From the NCBI GenBank assembly GCA_903858975.1, contig CAIOKW010000206.1, forward strand, positions 1 through 23,102: a stretch of DNA of 23,102 nt, written 5' to 3'. A model generated the notes under the pieces. It worked only from the letters and a program-made list of their open reading frames with translations, did not search any database and was not told where the DNA came from. The translations under genes were made by a program, and so were the position numbers. Position 1 is the first letter of the stretch; the number at the start of each line of letters is the position of its first letter. The stretch is from Oligoflexia bacterium. GTDB taxonomy: Bacteria > Bdellovibrionota > UBA1018 > CAIMNF01. Shown here piece after piece: positions 1 to 6,637 of this stretch.

Positions 1-2
1 CA

Positions 3-1727
3 AAAATTCTCAGTCAAAAAGAAAACCCCCTGAGTAAGGTTCTCTTCTGGGTATCGCTCGCCGGAGCCGTCGTTCTGAATAGTATGATTTTGTTCTCTTT
101 AGGCGACGGTGAAGTCTTTAGGAAAATTGTTGAGTTTTGGCCCACGCTCATTTTTATTGAATATGTTCATGTCATGATTCGCGATTATGGAACGGGTGTT
201 GGAATGGAGTCTGAAACCGTAAAGCCGTCTCAAAAAGTAATCATTTATCTCGGCCTCGGACTCGCGCTGACTTTTTGTACTTTTGATCATATTCCTTCTA
301 TGGGTTATACCATCCCAGCTCTCGGAAACGTACTCGTTACGATTTACTTAGCTGCAACCATTCAGATCGTGAACCCTCAAAGGCTATTAGGCGTGGAATC
401 GCTCGTGTCTCGGCTTTTTGCGGTTGTGATTCTCTCTCTGGTAATTACTGGGTTTTTTGCGTTGATGTACAGCTACATTAGCCAAACCTTTTCTTTGTTT
501 TTGCTCAATTCATTTTTAATTTCTTTTGCGGTGCTTGCCCTATGGAGTCCATTGGTGACTTTTTTTAGGTTTCTGGCCCGGCGGACTTTTCGGTCCCAGT
601 CGGATGAGAATGAGGCTCTGATCGATGGTTTTAAACTAGCAATGACTACCGCCACCCATGAAGTTCAATTAAGAACGGTGACTCAAGATTTCTTTAAGTC
701 TGCGATGAACGCTGCAGACACTCAAGTGATCATCGATATGAGCGGCATCCGAGTTCCGCTTGCAGTTTCAAAATATTTAGAGGATTTAGAATCACGCGGA
801 TTAACCCCCATTCTTCATCGGGAAATCCTTCAAAAAGAGCGAGAGCTCGTTTTGACCCATGAGCAAAAGCGAGATTTAGACCTTCTCCTTCAGTTCTTGA
901 ATGTTTATCGATGCAATGTAATCTTTCCTGCTTTTCAGCAAAAGAAAATTATAGCGCTGGTACTTGTGCGTGCAGAGGCGACTGAGGATGAAGTTGCCAT
1001 GGGGTTTAGTGCCTACGCTAAGATTTATGAGGCCATGAGTGATCTTGCTGCCAGCGTGGCCAGACTCGATCAGATCGAGGCTGCGAAAGAAAAAGATCGC
1101 TTGATTTTACTGGGTGAAATGGCGGCAGGACTTGCCCATGAGGTTCGAAATCCACTGGGAGCAATTCGGGGGGCGGCAGAACTCATGGACGAGAATTCGA
1201 GTCCCTGGGCAAAGGTGATTCGAGACGAGGTAGGACGATTAAATCGCTTGGTGTCTCAATTTTTAGATTTCTCACAAAACCCAAAAGAGAATCGAGAAGT
1301 ACTAGACCTCAATGAAGTCATCGACCTTTCACTTCGAAATATCAAATTGGCTCTGCCAAAAGAAGTGGAGCTCAGCTTTAAAAAGTCCGGAGCGCCGATT
1401 CCCGTAAAGGTCGTTCCTGATTCGCTTCAACAAATTCTACATAACTTAATTCAAAACGGCTTAAAGGCGCAGCTCGGAAAGCTGAACCCCGTGATAGAGG
1501 TCGAGGTTTTTGCCTGTGGATTCTTTGTTCGTGACCAGGGGGTCGGTATGAGTGAAGAGACCTTAAGTAAGGTGTTTCAGCCCTTTTTTACTTCCTTTAA
1601 AGATGGGACGGGGCTTGGGCTTTCCATTTGTGAGCGACTGATTCACTTTGACCAAGGTCGTTTAATCATGACTTCAGTTTTAGGCAAGGGAACGGAAGTA
1701 CGAGTGGAGTATCCGGATGCGGGATAA
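3..1727 (+). CDS. Membrane sensor histidine kinase (partial, 5' end outside window)
   Basis: Sensor half of a two-component pair; autophosphorylates a histidine and passes the phosphate to the next gene's product. The frame is open to the left edge. The codons before the first ATG (position 84) encode a hydrophobic run (LFWVSLAGAVVLNSMILFSL), and that ATG has no Shine-Dalgarno, so the true start lies upstream. Numbering from that Met: four to five further membrane segments fill about residues 1-165. A GAF-like region follows (about 190-330), then the HisKA H-box with phospho-acceptor H352 (AHEVRNPLG). The HATPase_c domain shows an N-box (HNLIQNGLKA), G1 (DQGVGM), F-box (FQPFFTSF) and G2 (GTGLGLSI). 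All catalytic boxes look intact, so it should be active. The signal is unknown. Its stop overlaps the regulator start by 11 bp, so the two are surely co-translated. The build resembles NtrB/AtoS- or PrsK-like kinases. Confidence 0.9.
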   Translation, partial: KILSQKENPLSKVLFWVSLAGAVVLNSMILFSLGDGEVFRKIVEFWPTLIFIEYVHVMIRDYGTGVGMESETVKPSQKVIIYLGLGLALTFCTFDHIPSMGYTIPALGNVLVTIYLAATIQIVNPQRLLGVESLVSRLFAVVILSLVITGFFALMYSYISQTFSLFLLNSFLISFAVLALWSPLVTFFRFLARRTFRSQSDENEALIDGFKLAMTTATHEVQLRTVTQDFFKSAMNAADTQVIIDMSGIRVPLAVSKYLEDLESRGLTPILHREILQKERELVLTHEQKRDLDLLLQFLNVYRCNVIFPAFQQKKIIALVLVRAEATEDEVAMGFSAYAKIYEAMSDLAASVARLDQIEAAKEKDRLILLGEMAAGLAHEVRNPLGAIRGAAELMDENSSPWAKVIRDEVGRLNRLVSQFLDFSQNPKENREVLDLNEVIDLSLRNIKLALPKEVELSFKKSGAPIPVKVVPDSLQQILHNLIQNGLKAQLGKLNPVIEVEVFACGFFVRDQGVGMSEETLSKVFQPFFTSFKDGTGLGLSICERLIHFDQGRLIMTSVLGKGTEVRVEYPDAG

Positions 1728-2889
1728 AATCTTAGTGCTCGATGATGAGGCGAATTTAAGAATGATTCTAGAGGCGACCCTGACCCGAGGGGGCTATGAC
1801 GTTTTGAGCTTTGAGAGCTTTGAATCAGCAAAGACCACGCTTGATACGGAAGAGATCGCAGTGGTGCTGACGGATCTTCAAATGCCCAATTTTTCGGGCA
1901 TGGAGGTATTGAATTATTGTCAGCAGTTTGCGCCTGATGTTCCCGTCATTATGATCACGGCCTTTGGTACGGTTGAGCGAGCAGTCTTGGCCTTGAAGTC
2001 AGGGGCGTTTGATTTTGTATTAAAACCTTTTGAGAGTGGCGAGTTATTTAGAACTATTGAAAAAGCATGCCAAAGTCGAAGAATTCGGAAGCGAGAGCCG
2101 GCACTTGAGATCATGAGTGCGGTGGGCGTGGGTCCTGTCCCGGTTCCCCTTTTCGGACAGTGCGCTTCAACGCGAACGCTGAGGGATGATGTCGAGCGAA
2201 TCTCAAGGCTTGAGAGTCCGCTTTTGATTCTGGGTGAAGTGGGAACCGGTAAACGGAGCATTGCTTATGAGATTCATCGAAAGTCAGATCGTGCGCGACA
2301 TCCTTTTGTACAAATTTCATGTAATACGATTCCTCCAATTTTTCAAATTACGGAGTTGATGGGAGTAGAGAAGGGTGCGAGTCCAGTAAACCTCTTCTCG
2401 AAACCAGGAAGTTTTGAGTTAGCTCAAGGGGGAACGCTCTTCATTGAGGAGATTGATACTCTGAGTATTGATGCACAAAATGCGATGTTTACGGCGCTTG
2501 AGAATGAATCGTTCACGAGAGTCGGGGGCGTTCGAAAGTTTCCTCTCGATTTTAGAATCATTGCTACGAGCTCTCGGAATATTTCAGATGCGGTCAAAAA
2601 AGGGAGTTTTCATGTTGAGTTGTTTTACAAGTTGAGTGCGGATGTGCTCGATTTAAAGTCCCTGAGAGATCGGACAGAAGATATTCGAAGTGATTTGGTT
2701 CCTTACTTTCTTTCGCGAGCTTGCCAGAAAAAAGGAGTTCCAACTTTAGAGTGTTCAGAAGAGGTCATGACTTGGTTTCAAAATCAAGAATGGAAGGGCA
2801 ATCTGGGAGAGCTCGAAAGAAAAGTTCAAAAGGGAGTGAATCTTGCGAAAGGTTCGACTCTAAAAATTGAAGACTTGATGGATCCCTAA
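1717..2889 (+). CDS. Degenerate NtrC-family response regulator (receiver + AAA+, no HTH)
   Basis: Partner of the upstream kinase, with GTGGAG 7 nt before the ATG. The receiver (1-120) is intact: D9/D10, phospho-acceptor D53, T81, K103. The AAA+ domain of sigma54 activators (about 145-385) keeps Walker A (GEVGTGK, 173-179) but is damaged elsewhere. The GAFTGA loop that touches sigma54 reads GASPVN (220-225). Walker B has E for D (LFIEEID). The arginine-finger stretch FREDLxxRL reads FHVELFYKL (R to H299, R to K305). The sensor II arginine is replaced by G364 in GNLGEL. The protein ends at 390 aa, about 60-80 short of NtrC, with no Fis-type helix-turn-helix. Only 3 bp separate it from convergent dprA, so no detached HTH exists. 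It is unlikely to be a normal sigma54 activator. A role through protein contacts, switched by D53 phosphorylation, is my inference. Confidence 0.9.
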   Translation: MRDKILVLDDEANLRMILEATLTRGGYDVLSFESFESAKTTLDTEEIAVVLTDLQMPNFSGMEVLNYCQQFAPDVPVIMITAFGTVERAVLALKSGAFDFVLKPFESGELFRTIEKACQSRRIRKREPALEIMSAVGVGPVPVPLFGQCASTRTLRDDVERISRLESPLLILGEVGTGKRSIAYEIHRKSDRARHPFVQISCNTIPPIFQITELMGVEKGASPVNLFSKPGSFELAQGGTLFIEEIDTLSIDAQNAMFTALENESFTRVGGVRKFPLDFRIIATSSRNISDAVKKGSFHVELFYKLSADVLDLKSLRDRTEDIRSDLVPYFLSRACQKKGVPTLECSEEVMTWFQNQEWKGNLGELERKVQKGVNLAKGSTLKIEDLMDP

Positions 2890-2892
2890 AAT

Positions 2893-3816
2893 TTAGAGAT
2901 TCACCTCCACTCGACCATTGGAATCGTGCTTGATCAATCCTGCTTCAACCTCGGCTTCAAATTCTTGGTAAAATTGGCCAAGCGTTTTCCCATTTTTAGA
3001 TGCGTGATTCATGAGGGCCTGCACCTGGCATTCGCCCCATTCGGACCTAAGCTCGAGCACCCAACGCTGGATTTCAGTCGTGGGTCCTTTTTTAAATTGA
3101 AAGGTATCTTGGCTGTCGCCTAGATTTGAGAGAGTGGTCCAAGTGGAGGTGAGGCTATGGACTCCAAAAAAAGGCTCCGCAATAGGATAGCGATCCGGGG
3201 CCCTTTGGCTTAAGAGTTTTTCGTTTCCTTGATAAAAATGATCGCCCGGAAAACACGGAGTGGCGTAGAGTTGCCGATTCAGGCGAGTGGCCCAATTGGC
3301 CGTATTGAGTGTACCTGAGACCGCTGCGGCTTCGACTACCCAGACCGCTTGTGATAATCCAGCAATGAGGCCATTGCGCTCAAAGAAGTTTCGAGGGAGA
3401 GGAGGCGTTCCTAGAGCAAAGGGGGAGAGGATCATTCCCCCAGAGTCCACGATGCGGTCCCGGAGTCTGCGGTTTTCTTTGGGGTAATTCTGATCAATCC
3501 CGCATCCCAAGATCGCAAGGGTTTGGAGACCGTACTGAATGGCCATTTCATGCGCGTGGCTGTCGATGCCCCGGGCAAATCCCGATACAATGATCATTCG
3601 AGTGTCCTTGAGCTCTGAGATCGTCTTTTCAACGAGTTCCAAGGAGCGGCGCTGGGGGTGGCGGGTCCCGACGATGGCTAGGCCGAGGGAAGGGAGGTCT
3701 GCCAGAAGGGATCGGTCTGGGTCCCGATGTTCAGAGTACCACCGATCTTGGATGCGACACCCATCGAGGGATTCGGAAAGGGAAAGCTCATGAGGGGAAA
3801 AGCTCGTAAATTTCAT
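2893..3816 (-). CDS. dprA: DprA/Smf DNA-processing protein
   Basis: DprA binds incoming single-stranded DNA in the cytoplasm during natural transformation and loads RecA. The 307 aa show the extended Rossmann fold in order: IVGTR (48-52), SGFARGID (78-85), LGCGIDxNYP (103-112), FxxRNGLIAGLS (145-155), VVEA..SGTL (160-170), and a PG-containing loop with GNEKL. A C-terminal stretch (about 245-305) fits the winged-helix domain. The N-terminal SAM/HhH module of some DprA proteins is absent. Some consensus residues differ (SPFALG for SEYPPG). The ATG has only a weak AAGAG ahead. It follows the ABC ATPase gene by 42 bp on the same strand and may be co-transcribed with it. No other competence gene is in the window, so active transformation cannot be claimed. 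Confidence 0.9.
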   Translation of the reverse strand: MKFTSFSPHELSLSESLDGCRIQDRWYSEHRDPDRSLLADLPSLGLAIVGTRHPQRRSLELVEKTISELKDTRMIIVSGFARGIDSHAHEMAIQYGLQTLAILGCGIDQNYPKENRRLRDRIVDSGGMILSPFALGTPPLPRNFFERNGLIAGLSQAVWVVEAAAVSGTLNTANWATRLNRQLYATPCFPGDHFYQGNEKLLSQRAPDRYPIAEPFFGVHSLTSTWTTLSNLGDSQDTFQFKKGPTTEIQRWVLELRSEWGECQVQALMNHASKNGKTLGQFYQEFEAEVEAGLIKHDSNGRVEVNL

Positions 3817-3858
3817 ACGAAACTCTTGTTCAAGCCTTATGCCAGTGGGGACGCTATA

Positions 3859-4623
3859 CTAGTGGCTGAGGATTTGCCCCAAAAATGCACGGGTGCGCTC
3901 TTCTCTTGGATTTCTAAAAATCTTTTCAGGCGTACCTTCTTCAATGATTCGACCTTGGTCAAAAAAGATGATCCGATCTGCGACTTCTTTCGCAAATCCC
4001 ATTTCATGGGTCACCACAATCATGGTCATTCCTGAGAGCGCGAGTTCCTTCATGACGAGTAAGACCTCGTTTACCATTTCTGGATCAAGCGCTGAGGTCG
4101 GTTCATCAAACAGCATGACCTTGGGCTGCATTGCTAGAGCCCGTGCAATCGCCACGCGCTGCTGTTGTCCACCTGAAAGGCTGCTCGGGTATTTATGGGC
4201 CTGCTCCGTAATCCCAACTCTTTTGAGGAGCTCCATGGCCAAACGCTCGGCCTCTGGGGCTTCGAGGCCACGCACTTTCGTGGGCGCCAAAGTGATGTTT
4301 TGAAGGACGGATAAGTGAGGGAATAAATTGAAGTTTTGAAAAACCATCCCGACTTCTTTGCGGATTGCGTCGAGGTTGGCGCCTTCCTCGAGTCGGATTC
4401 CATCAATGGTGATTTCACCCTGATCAAATCCTTCGAGGCGGTTTAAAGTTCGGATAAATGTACTCTTACCGGACCCAGAGGGGCCAATAATGACGACAAC
4501 TTCACCCTTTTTAACAGTCAGATTGATGCCTTTTAAGGCTTCGAAATCTTGAAACGTCTTACAGACGTTTTTTGCTACAACGATGTCGATGCTTTGGTCG
4601 ATGTTCTGTTCAAATGGCGCCAT
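3859..4623 (-). CDS. Polar amino-acid ABC transporter ATP-binding protein (GlnQ/HisP type)
   Basis: ATPase subunit of an importer for polar amino acids, working at the cytoplasmic face of a permease dimer. The 254 aa have every motif: Walker A GPSGSGKS (47-54), Q-loop Q96, signature LSGGQQQR (149-156), Walker B with E174 (VMLFDEP), D-loop SALD, and H-loop H206. The pattern GxxLDAIRKEVGMVFQNFNLFPHL and the C-terminal EEGTPEKIFRNP are typical of the GlnQ/ArtP/GltL clade. No permease or solute-binding gene lies next to it; upstream is a secreted protein of unknown function and downstream is dprA, so it is an orphan here. There is no Shine-Dalgarno before the ATG; a promoter-like pair lies just upstream, suggesting a very short leader. 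The substrate cannot be told from the sequence. Confidence 0.93.
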   Translation of the reverse strand: MAPFEQNIDQSIDIVVAKNVCKTFQDFEALKGINLTVKKGEVVVIIGPSGSGKSTFIRTLNRLEGFDQGEITIDGIRLEEGANLDAIRKEVGMVFQNFNLFPHLSVLQNITLAPTKVRGLEAPEAERLAMELLKRVGITEQAHKYPSSLSGGQQQRVAIARALAMQPKVMLFDEPTSALDPEMVNEVLLVMKELALSGMTMIVVTHEMGFAKEVADRIIFFDQGRIIEEGTPEKIFRNPREERTRAFLGQILSH

Positions 4624-4634
4624 GTCAGAGACAG

Positions 4635-4662
4635 GTTATAGACGCTTTTCAGAAAATCGCAA
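4635..4662 (-). promoter_or_regulatory. Putative sigma70-type promoter for the ABC ATPase gene
   Basis: Reading the minus strand: TTGCGA, 16-nt spacer, TATAAC, then 11 nt to the ATG. The leader would be only a few nucleotides and holds no Shine-Dalgarno. The -10 matches five of six consensus positions, the -35 four of six. This is prediction by eye. Confidence 0.4.
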
Positions 4663-4684
4663 CGGGAATCTTGATTAAACTTCC

Positions 4685-6013
4685 TCAATTGATTAATTCA
4701 AATTCGTATTTACTTCCTTGGTAGCTATGATCGCGATTTTCATAGTGAATCAAAGCTCCGGGTTTGATTTGTTTTCCCGGATAGCTCGGGAGGACCTCAA
4801 ATTGAGTCGATTCAATCGAGGCGGGAGCGACCGCTCCCAAATTACGAATCACCAAGATGTTCTTTGTTCGACTGAGGAAGCGACAGGGATATTCAAATGG
4901 CAAAAGGGGGGTCTTTTCCTGGGTCGATCCTACATAGTTTCCATTGAGAATAAAACCATAAGTTCCCTGGGTAACCCTAAAGTTTAGAAGCTTGAGCGAG
5001 CACAAATCTTCTTCAGGAAGCGTGCGGATCGGCGTTGGGGCTGGGTGCTTTCGGGATCGGAGGGATGAAATTCTCCCTTCTACTCGTTTTAAAAACCTCC
5101 GAAAGGCAGAGACGGGAACGAGTTCCTCTCTCCCTCCGAGCAGGCTTCCCTGGGAGGCCATTACGAGCCGTTCAGGATGGACCGAGAAGCCCTTGGCGAG
5201 AGCAGATTCTAATTGATACAGATCAATCGTCTCTAAGCCGTGACAGGCAAAGATCGTAAGAGAGCGTAGGCGAGGGGAGAGGTCAGCAAAAAACCCGAGC
5301 GGATATTGATTATCCCTCGAATCGATGAGTTTTCCGCTTGAGAGTCCATGGGCGAAGATCACGACATCTTCAACGGAGGGGTTGCGAAGGGCTTCATGAA
5401 CCGCAAACAAATCCGTTGTCTCGATCACGGTCCAATGCATTCGAGATCTCCGGAGCGCCTGTTGGATCGCCCGTTTGGCATGGGACGCCTCATCGATTTG
5501 ATCCAGAATTCGAAAGGAAGCTTTTTGATCCATGAGGGCAAGAAAATGGAGATAATCAAAATGGTGGAGACCCATCCTGCGGGTACACTCTTGAACGGTC
5601 GGGGCATAGATAAAGCTCATGAGCTCGGGAGTGACTCGAGAAACTTCAGCATTCCATTCAAACTGCTTTGCTCGAAGAGCGGCTAGGTCTAAGTCAGCGA
5701 AAGTATCCTCAGCTGGAGCGATCGAAAAAATCAAGTGGGTGGATTCATCATTGGGGGCTGGATTCGGTGGAAAGTGGCCTTGTTGTACTTCTGGTATTGG
5801 CACGAGGATGGATTTCAGATGAACCAATTTTCCAGGAATTATGGCTAATTTAAAAATATCTCGAAGAGTCGACCACCGACTGACGGACTGGAACTGATCT
5901 CGTCCTTGCTGAAGTTCAGCGCAGAACATTTCAGGACCGGGTGGATCAAGGGCTCCGGCATGCGCTCCTCGTGCCCCTAAGAACAAAATTAGAATGAGTT
6001 GGGTAAGTTTCAT
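4685..6013 (-). CDS. Secreted protein with caspase/CHAT-like His-Cys pattern, unknown function
   Basis: Not assignable to a named family. I place the start at the ATG giving MKLTQLILILFLGARGAHA, a clear signal peptide with an AxA cleavage site; it has AGAGG 4 nt upstream. An ATG 48 bp further out would hide the signal. The mature protein (about 420 aa) is exported. Residues 215-260 carry VVIFAHGLSSG (H222) and, 35 residues on, LTIFACHGLET (C257). These are hydrophobic strands ending in His-Gly and Ala-Cys, the arrangement of clan CD peptidases (caspase, CHAT, clostripain). A later strand (RLVMASQGSLLGG..VPVSAF) resembles what follows the Cys in CHAT domains. The C-terminal 110 residues look like a separate beta-rich domain. 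Peptidase function is inference; an alpha/beta-hydrolase-like or inactive fold is possible. It follows another secreted-protein gene by 81 bp, with a probable terminator between. Confidence 0.75.
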   Translation of the reverse strand: MKLTQLILILFLGARGAHAGALDPPGPEMFCAELQQGRDQFQSVSRWSTLRDIFKLAIIPGKLVHLKSILVPIPEVQQGHFPPNPAPNDESTHLIFSIAPAEDTFADLDLAALRAKQFEWNAEVSRVTPELMSFIYAPTVQECTRRMGLHHFDYLHFLALMDQKASFRILDQIDEASHAKRAIQQALRRSRMHWTVIETTDLFAVHEALRNPSVEDVVIFAHGLSSGKLIDSRDNQYPLGFFADLSPRLRSLTIFACHGLETIDLYQLESALAKGFSVHPERLVMASQGSLLGGREELVPVSAFRRFLKRVEGRISSLRSRKHPAPTPIRTLPEEDLCSLKLLNFRVTQGTYGFILNGNYVGSTQEKTPLLPFEYPCRFLSRTKNILVIRNLGAVAPASIESTQFEVLPSYPGKQIKPGALIHYENRDHSYQGSKYEFELIN

Positions 6014-6022
6014 GAAGCCTCT

Positions 6023-6076
6023 AAAAAGTAAAAGGACCCCTCTGCACTTTGGGGTTCTCAAAATACAGAGGGATCC
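6023..6076 (-). terminator. Probable Rho-independent terminator after the small secreted-protein gene
   Basis: On the minus strand an 11-bp stem (GGATCCCTCTG pairing with CAGAGGGGTCC, one G-U pair) closes a 21-nt loop and is followed by TTTTACTTTTT. The T tract runs directly into the AGAGG ribosome site of the next gene. Termination may therefore be partial and control how much of that gene is transcribed. The large loop lowers confidence. Confidence 0.5.
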
Positions 6077-6085
6077 TGGTTCACT

Positions 6086-6105
6086 ATTTACAGTTTACTG
6101 TAAAT
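6086..6105. repeat. 8-bp inverted repeat around a stop codon
   Basis: ATTTACAG and CTGTAAAT flank TTTA; the minus-strand stop codon lies in the loop. AT-rich and without a T tract, so a terminator role is doubtful; it may only protect the mRNA end. Confidence 0.4.
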
Positions 6106-6514
6106 CTTGGATTAAGCCTTCAACCGCGCTTGGGTTAAGGTCAGCAAGTCCGGTAGGGGCGATGATGCTGAGAACCTCACCGCGACTCAGGCGAACAGTC
6201 TTACTTCCGTTCACTTCTGTCGTAGATGCTGCCTTCTCACGAATGGCAGATGCGAGATTGCGAATCACGTCTTGGTTGTCAATAAAACCATATTTCTCAG
6301 TAAGACTCTGCTCGAGAGATCCTTGAGAAATATTTCCATCTGCATCCAGAATGATCAGTAGTTTATTATGGAATTTAATACCCAGAATAATCAGAACAAC
6401 CCCGACTGCTACTGGAGTAAGGATGATCCCTGCTTGTGCTTGGGGGGTGGGGGCTGCAGTGCTGAGAGATGCGGCCACTAATAACGCTGAAACCGATTTT
6501 TTAAGTCTAGTCAT
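6095..6514 (-). CDS. Small exported protein with a hydrophobic segment, unknown function
   Basis: I do not recognise a family. The 139-aa product begins with a signal peptide (MTRLKKSVSALLVAASLSTA..., likely cleavage after AQA near residue 28). A strongly hydrophobic stretch follows at about 30-48 (IILTPVAVGVVLIILGIKF) and may anchor it in the inner membrane. The remaining 90 residues are soluble, acidic and probably helical (EQSLTEKYGFIDNQDVIRNLASAIREKA), with a likely beta hairpin (SKTVRLSRGEVLSII). The ATG has a strong Shine-Dalgarno (AAGAGGA, about 7 nt). It is divergent from the symporter gene (123 bp between starts), and a probable terminator follows its stop. Together with the next gene it forms a two-gene secreted-protein locus; whether they work together is unknown. 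Confidence 0.75.
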   Translation of the reverse strand: MTRLKKSVSALLVAASLSTAAPTPQAQAGIILTPVAVGVVLIILGIKFHNKLLIILDADGNISQGSLEQSLTEKYGFIDNQDVIRNLASAIREKAASTTEVNGSKTVRLSRGEVLSIIAPTGLADLNPSAVEGLIQDLQ

Positions 6515-6550
6515 GAATGATTTCCTCTTTCTGTCCCAAGCTAAAGCAAG

Positions 6551-6563
6551 CCCTGGACCAGGG
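6551..6563. promoter_or_regulatory. Perfect 13-bp dyad in the divergent intergenic region
   Basis: CCCTGGACCAGGG is a perfect inverted repeat (6-bp arms, one central base) between the divergent starts of the small secreted protein and the symporter. It could be a repressor site or a small hairpin in the leader of the minus-strand gene. No known regulator is recognised. Confidence 0.3.
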
Positions 6564-6637
6564 TCGGGGGGAATAGGGAAGAGTTGAAAGGCCTTTGGGG
6601 GACTTTTTGTCCATCTTGAACTAAGCTAGACTCATCC

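Noticed and set aside
84..86. ATG at 84 as start of the sensor kinase
   Set aside because: The frame is open to the window edge, the upstream codons form a membrane segment, and no Shine-Dalgarno precedes this ATG.
4992..5686. Several overlapping plus-strand frames
   Set aside because: They mirror the secreted caspase-like gene, which has a signal peptide and ribosome site; the plus frames have neither.
6600..6612. GGAC-TTTTT-GTCC hairpin before the symporter
   Set aside because: A 4-bp stem is too short for a terminator or riboswitch element.
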